A stretch of DNA of 64,000 nucleotides, from positions 1,798,001 to 1,862,000 of the forward strand of contig NZ_ACQA01000001.1 of the NCBI RefSeq assembly GCF_000182645.1. The letters run 5' to 3'. Under the pieces are notes generated by a model. That model was not told the origin of the DNA, made no database searches, and saw nothing but the letters and a program-made list of their open reading frames with translations. Shown piece by piece: positions 62,447 through 64,000 of the stretch. The stretch is from Brucella intermedia LMG 3301 (GTDB taxonomy: Bacteria; Pseudomonadota; Alphaproteobacteria; Rhizobiales; Rhizobiaceae). Within the stretch, counting starts at the first letter, position 1; each line of letters opens with the position of its first letter. A program made the translations under genes and the position numbers.

Positions 62447-63742
62447 TCAGATAACGATCTCGGCGACATGCGCAATCTGTGCGCCAGCCTCGTAATAGGC
62501 TTCGCGCAGACCACGGAAATTCTGTTCCTTCGGATCGCTGACCGGCAGCGGCAGGTCGTCTTCCTTGATCTCACCTGAAACGAGTTGCGAAAGCAGTTTT
62601 CCGAAGACGGTACCCGGCGCGATGCCGCGGCCATTATAACCGGAGAACCCGACGACATTGCGCGCCAGGCGATGGAATTTCGGCAGGCTGTCATCGGTCA
62701 TGCCGATCTTGCCATACCATTCGGCTTCGAACTCGACTTCGCCGATTTGCGGGAACAGTCGCTTCAACGACTTCTTGGCCCATGCCTTGTGCACGGCAGC
62801 ACCCGTGTTGCGCAGCGCACCGACGCTGCCGAACACCAGGCGGCCTTGGCTGTCAAAACGGAAGGACGAAAGCACTTCCTTCGTATCCCATACACCCTGA
62901 CGCTCCGGCAGAATGCTCTTCTTGAGATTGTCCGACAGCGGCTTTGTAGCCATGTTGAAATATGGCAGATGGACCAGTTCGGCGCGAACTTCCGCCCACG
63001 GCGCATTGGTATAGGCGTTGGTTGCCACCACGACCCAGTTGGCCGTTACGGAACCCTTGGCGGTCTTGACCACCCATTTGCCGTTCTTTTCCTCAGCGCC
63101 GGTCACGGGGCTTCCGGTAAAGATGGTCGCGCCAGCAGCAACGGCGGCATGGGCAAGCCCGCGCACATAGGCCAACGGCTGGATCGTACCGGCGCGCAGA
63201 TCGAGCAGCGACCCGGCATAGGCATTCGTGCCGACCTTGGCTTCGGTTTCTCTCGCATCAAGCAGCTTCACATTCGCGCCACGGCGCGCCCACTGCTCAT
63301 AACGATCTTCAAGTTCTTTCAGACCCTTCTTGCCGACGGCGCAATGAAGCGTGCCCTGCTTCTCGACTTCACAGGCAATCTTGTGTTTCTCGATAATCTC
63401 AAAAACCAGCTTCGGCGCATTGCCGAGGACATCGAGCAGACGGTCGCCATATTTGTGGCCAAGCACGCCGGGCAGATCATCCGGCATGACCCACATGCCC
63501 GCGTTCACCAGGCCGACATTGCGTCCCGAACCCCCATATCCGATCTCGATGCCTTCAAGCACGATGGCCCGCGTGCCTTTTTCGGCCAGATGCAAGGCCG
63601 TCGACAGGCCGGTGAAGCCGCCGCCCACAATCACCACGTCCGCAGTCAGATCACCTTGCAGCGCAGTCGTCTTGGGAGCGGCAGGGGCGGTCTTTTCCCA
63701 AAGACCATGGGAGCGCGGATCGTTCAGCATCGAGACAACCAT
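62447..63742 (-). CDS. FAD-dependent amine/amino-acid oxidoreductase (DAO family)
   Basis: 431 residues. VVIVGGGFTGLSTALHLAEK near 31 is the FAD site, followed by GIEIGYGGSGRNVGLVNAGM and near the end FSGYNGRGIAPGTVFGK, as in gamma-glutamylputrescine oxidase-like enzymes. Substrate unknown; polyamines or N-methyl amino acids are likely classes. It lies upstream of the transporter but with its own terminator. ATG 63742 is first; 63730 is possible. Confidence 0.87.
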   Translation of the reverse strand: MVVSMLNDPRSHGLWEKTAPAAPKTTALQGDLTADVVIVGGGFTGLSTALHLAEKGTRAIVLEGIEIGYGGSGRNVGLVNAGMWVMPDDLPGVLGHKYGDRLLDVLGNAPKLVFEIIEKHKIACEVEKQGTLHCAVGKKGLKELEDRYEQWARRGANVKLLDARETEAKVGTNAYAGSLLDLRAGTIQPLAYVRGLAHAAVAAGATIFTGSPVTGAEEKNGKWVVKTAKGSVTANWVVVATNAYTNAPWAEVRAELVHLPYFNMATKPLSDNLKKSILPERQGVWDTKEVLSSFRFDSQGRLVFGSVGALRNTGAAVHKAWAKKSLKRLFPQIGEVEFEAEWYGKIGMTDDSLPKFHRLARNVVGFSGYNGRGIAPGTVFGKLLSQLVSGEIKEDDLPLPVSDPKEQNFRGLREAYYEAGAQIAHVAEIVI

Positions 63743-64000
63743 TTCATACCGAGCATTTCCAGCAAAAGTGTGAAGCGGTTTTGCGTTCGGAAATGCGTAA
63801 AAACAAACAGTTAGAGCGGTTCCCGGTCTTTTTCATGATCGACCGCTCTCGTGGAATACGGGCACCCTGCCCGGTTGTTTCTATTTCACGCCGCGAAAGC
63901 CGCTTGGACAGCGTTATTTGCGCAACAATTCATTCCGGTTTGGAATGAACCAGCATCGAATAATCCGTATTTCCAACCTGTCCGGCAATCCACTGGCAGA
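63743..64000. other. Right-edge non-coding stretch
   Basis: 258 bp ahead of the oxidase gene. Its promoter must lie here but I cannot name boxes with confidence. No RNA gene or repeat seen. Confidence 0.35.

Noticed and set aside
1..64000. CRISPR arrays, rRNA genes or IS elements
   Set aside because: I looked for regular spaced repeats, rRNA motifs and transposases other than MuA and saw none.

Overview
The window reads as an alphaproteobacterial chromosome of the Brucella/Ochrobactrum group. The arginase, ornithine cyclodeaminase and Lrp set, the truncated haemoglobin, the amino acid:carrier protein ligase cluster and the tRNA-Met all have the look of that family. This is a judgement from protein resemblance, since no database search was possible.

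Layout. Positions 1-1432 are host DNA: a Gfo/Idh/MocA oxidoreductase and an elongator tRNA-Met with its own promoter. Positions 1433-41418 are a complete transposable (Mu-like) prophage of 39,986 bp. Its limits are exact: both ends begin TGTAG reading inward, and both are flanked by the same 5-bp target duplication TTGCG (1428-1432 and 41419-41423). Positions 41424-64000 are host DNA again: a periplasmic protein, a group III truncated haemoglobin, a six-gene carrier-protein cluster, arginase and ornithine cyclodeaminase with a divergent Lrp regulator, ArsR plus an old yellow enzyme, Tex, a membrane acyltransferase, an Fbp-type ABC transporter and an FAD-dependent amine oxidase.

The prophage runs right to left. 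The left end at 41418 is followed by an exported accessory protein, the repressor (on + strand), Ner, a small membrane protein, a DnaA-domain-IV-like protein, a ParB-like protein, MuA, MuB, a run of early genes including DUF3164, DUF2786 and GemA, and a Mor/C-type activator. Then come endolysin, holin, overlapping spanins, a DksA-type zinc finger, Mu gp25-gp29 homologues (including terminase and portal), head protein F, protease I with nested scaffold Z, cement, capsid, gp35-37 and G. The tail module (V, W, J, I, fibres, FI, FII, E/E', T, U, X, D) is P2-like. A Dam-type methyltransferase and a small ORF close the right end. So this is a mosaic of Mu transposition and head genes with a P2 contractile tail, the architecture known from BcepMu-like phages.

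The most informative observations are these. A 15-bp palindrome, CCTGACAGTGTCAGG, occurs exactly three times that I could find, each time just upstream of a late transcription unit (endolysin, protease, sheath), and fits the operator of the Mor-like protein. The phage right end is duplicated without gaps 289 bp further in. The tail chaperone has a T TTT TTT slippery site leading to a -1 frame product. A nuclease-like domain sits at the C-terminus of the head protein. The host carrier-protein cluster (ACP, acyl-CoA dehydrogenase fold, aminoacyl ligase, DUF1839, GH2, tandem hydrolase) has no known product and is the best candidate for an undescribed pathway.
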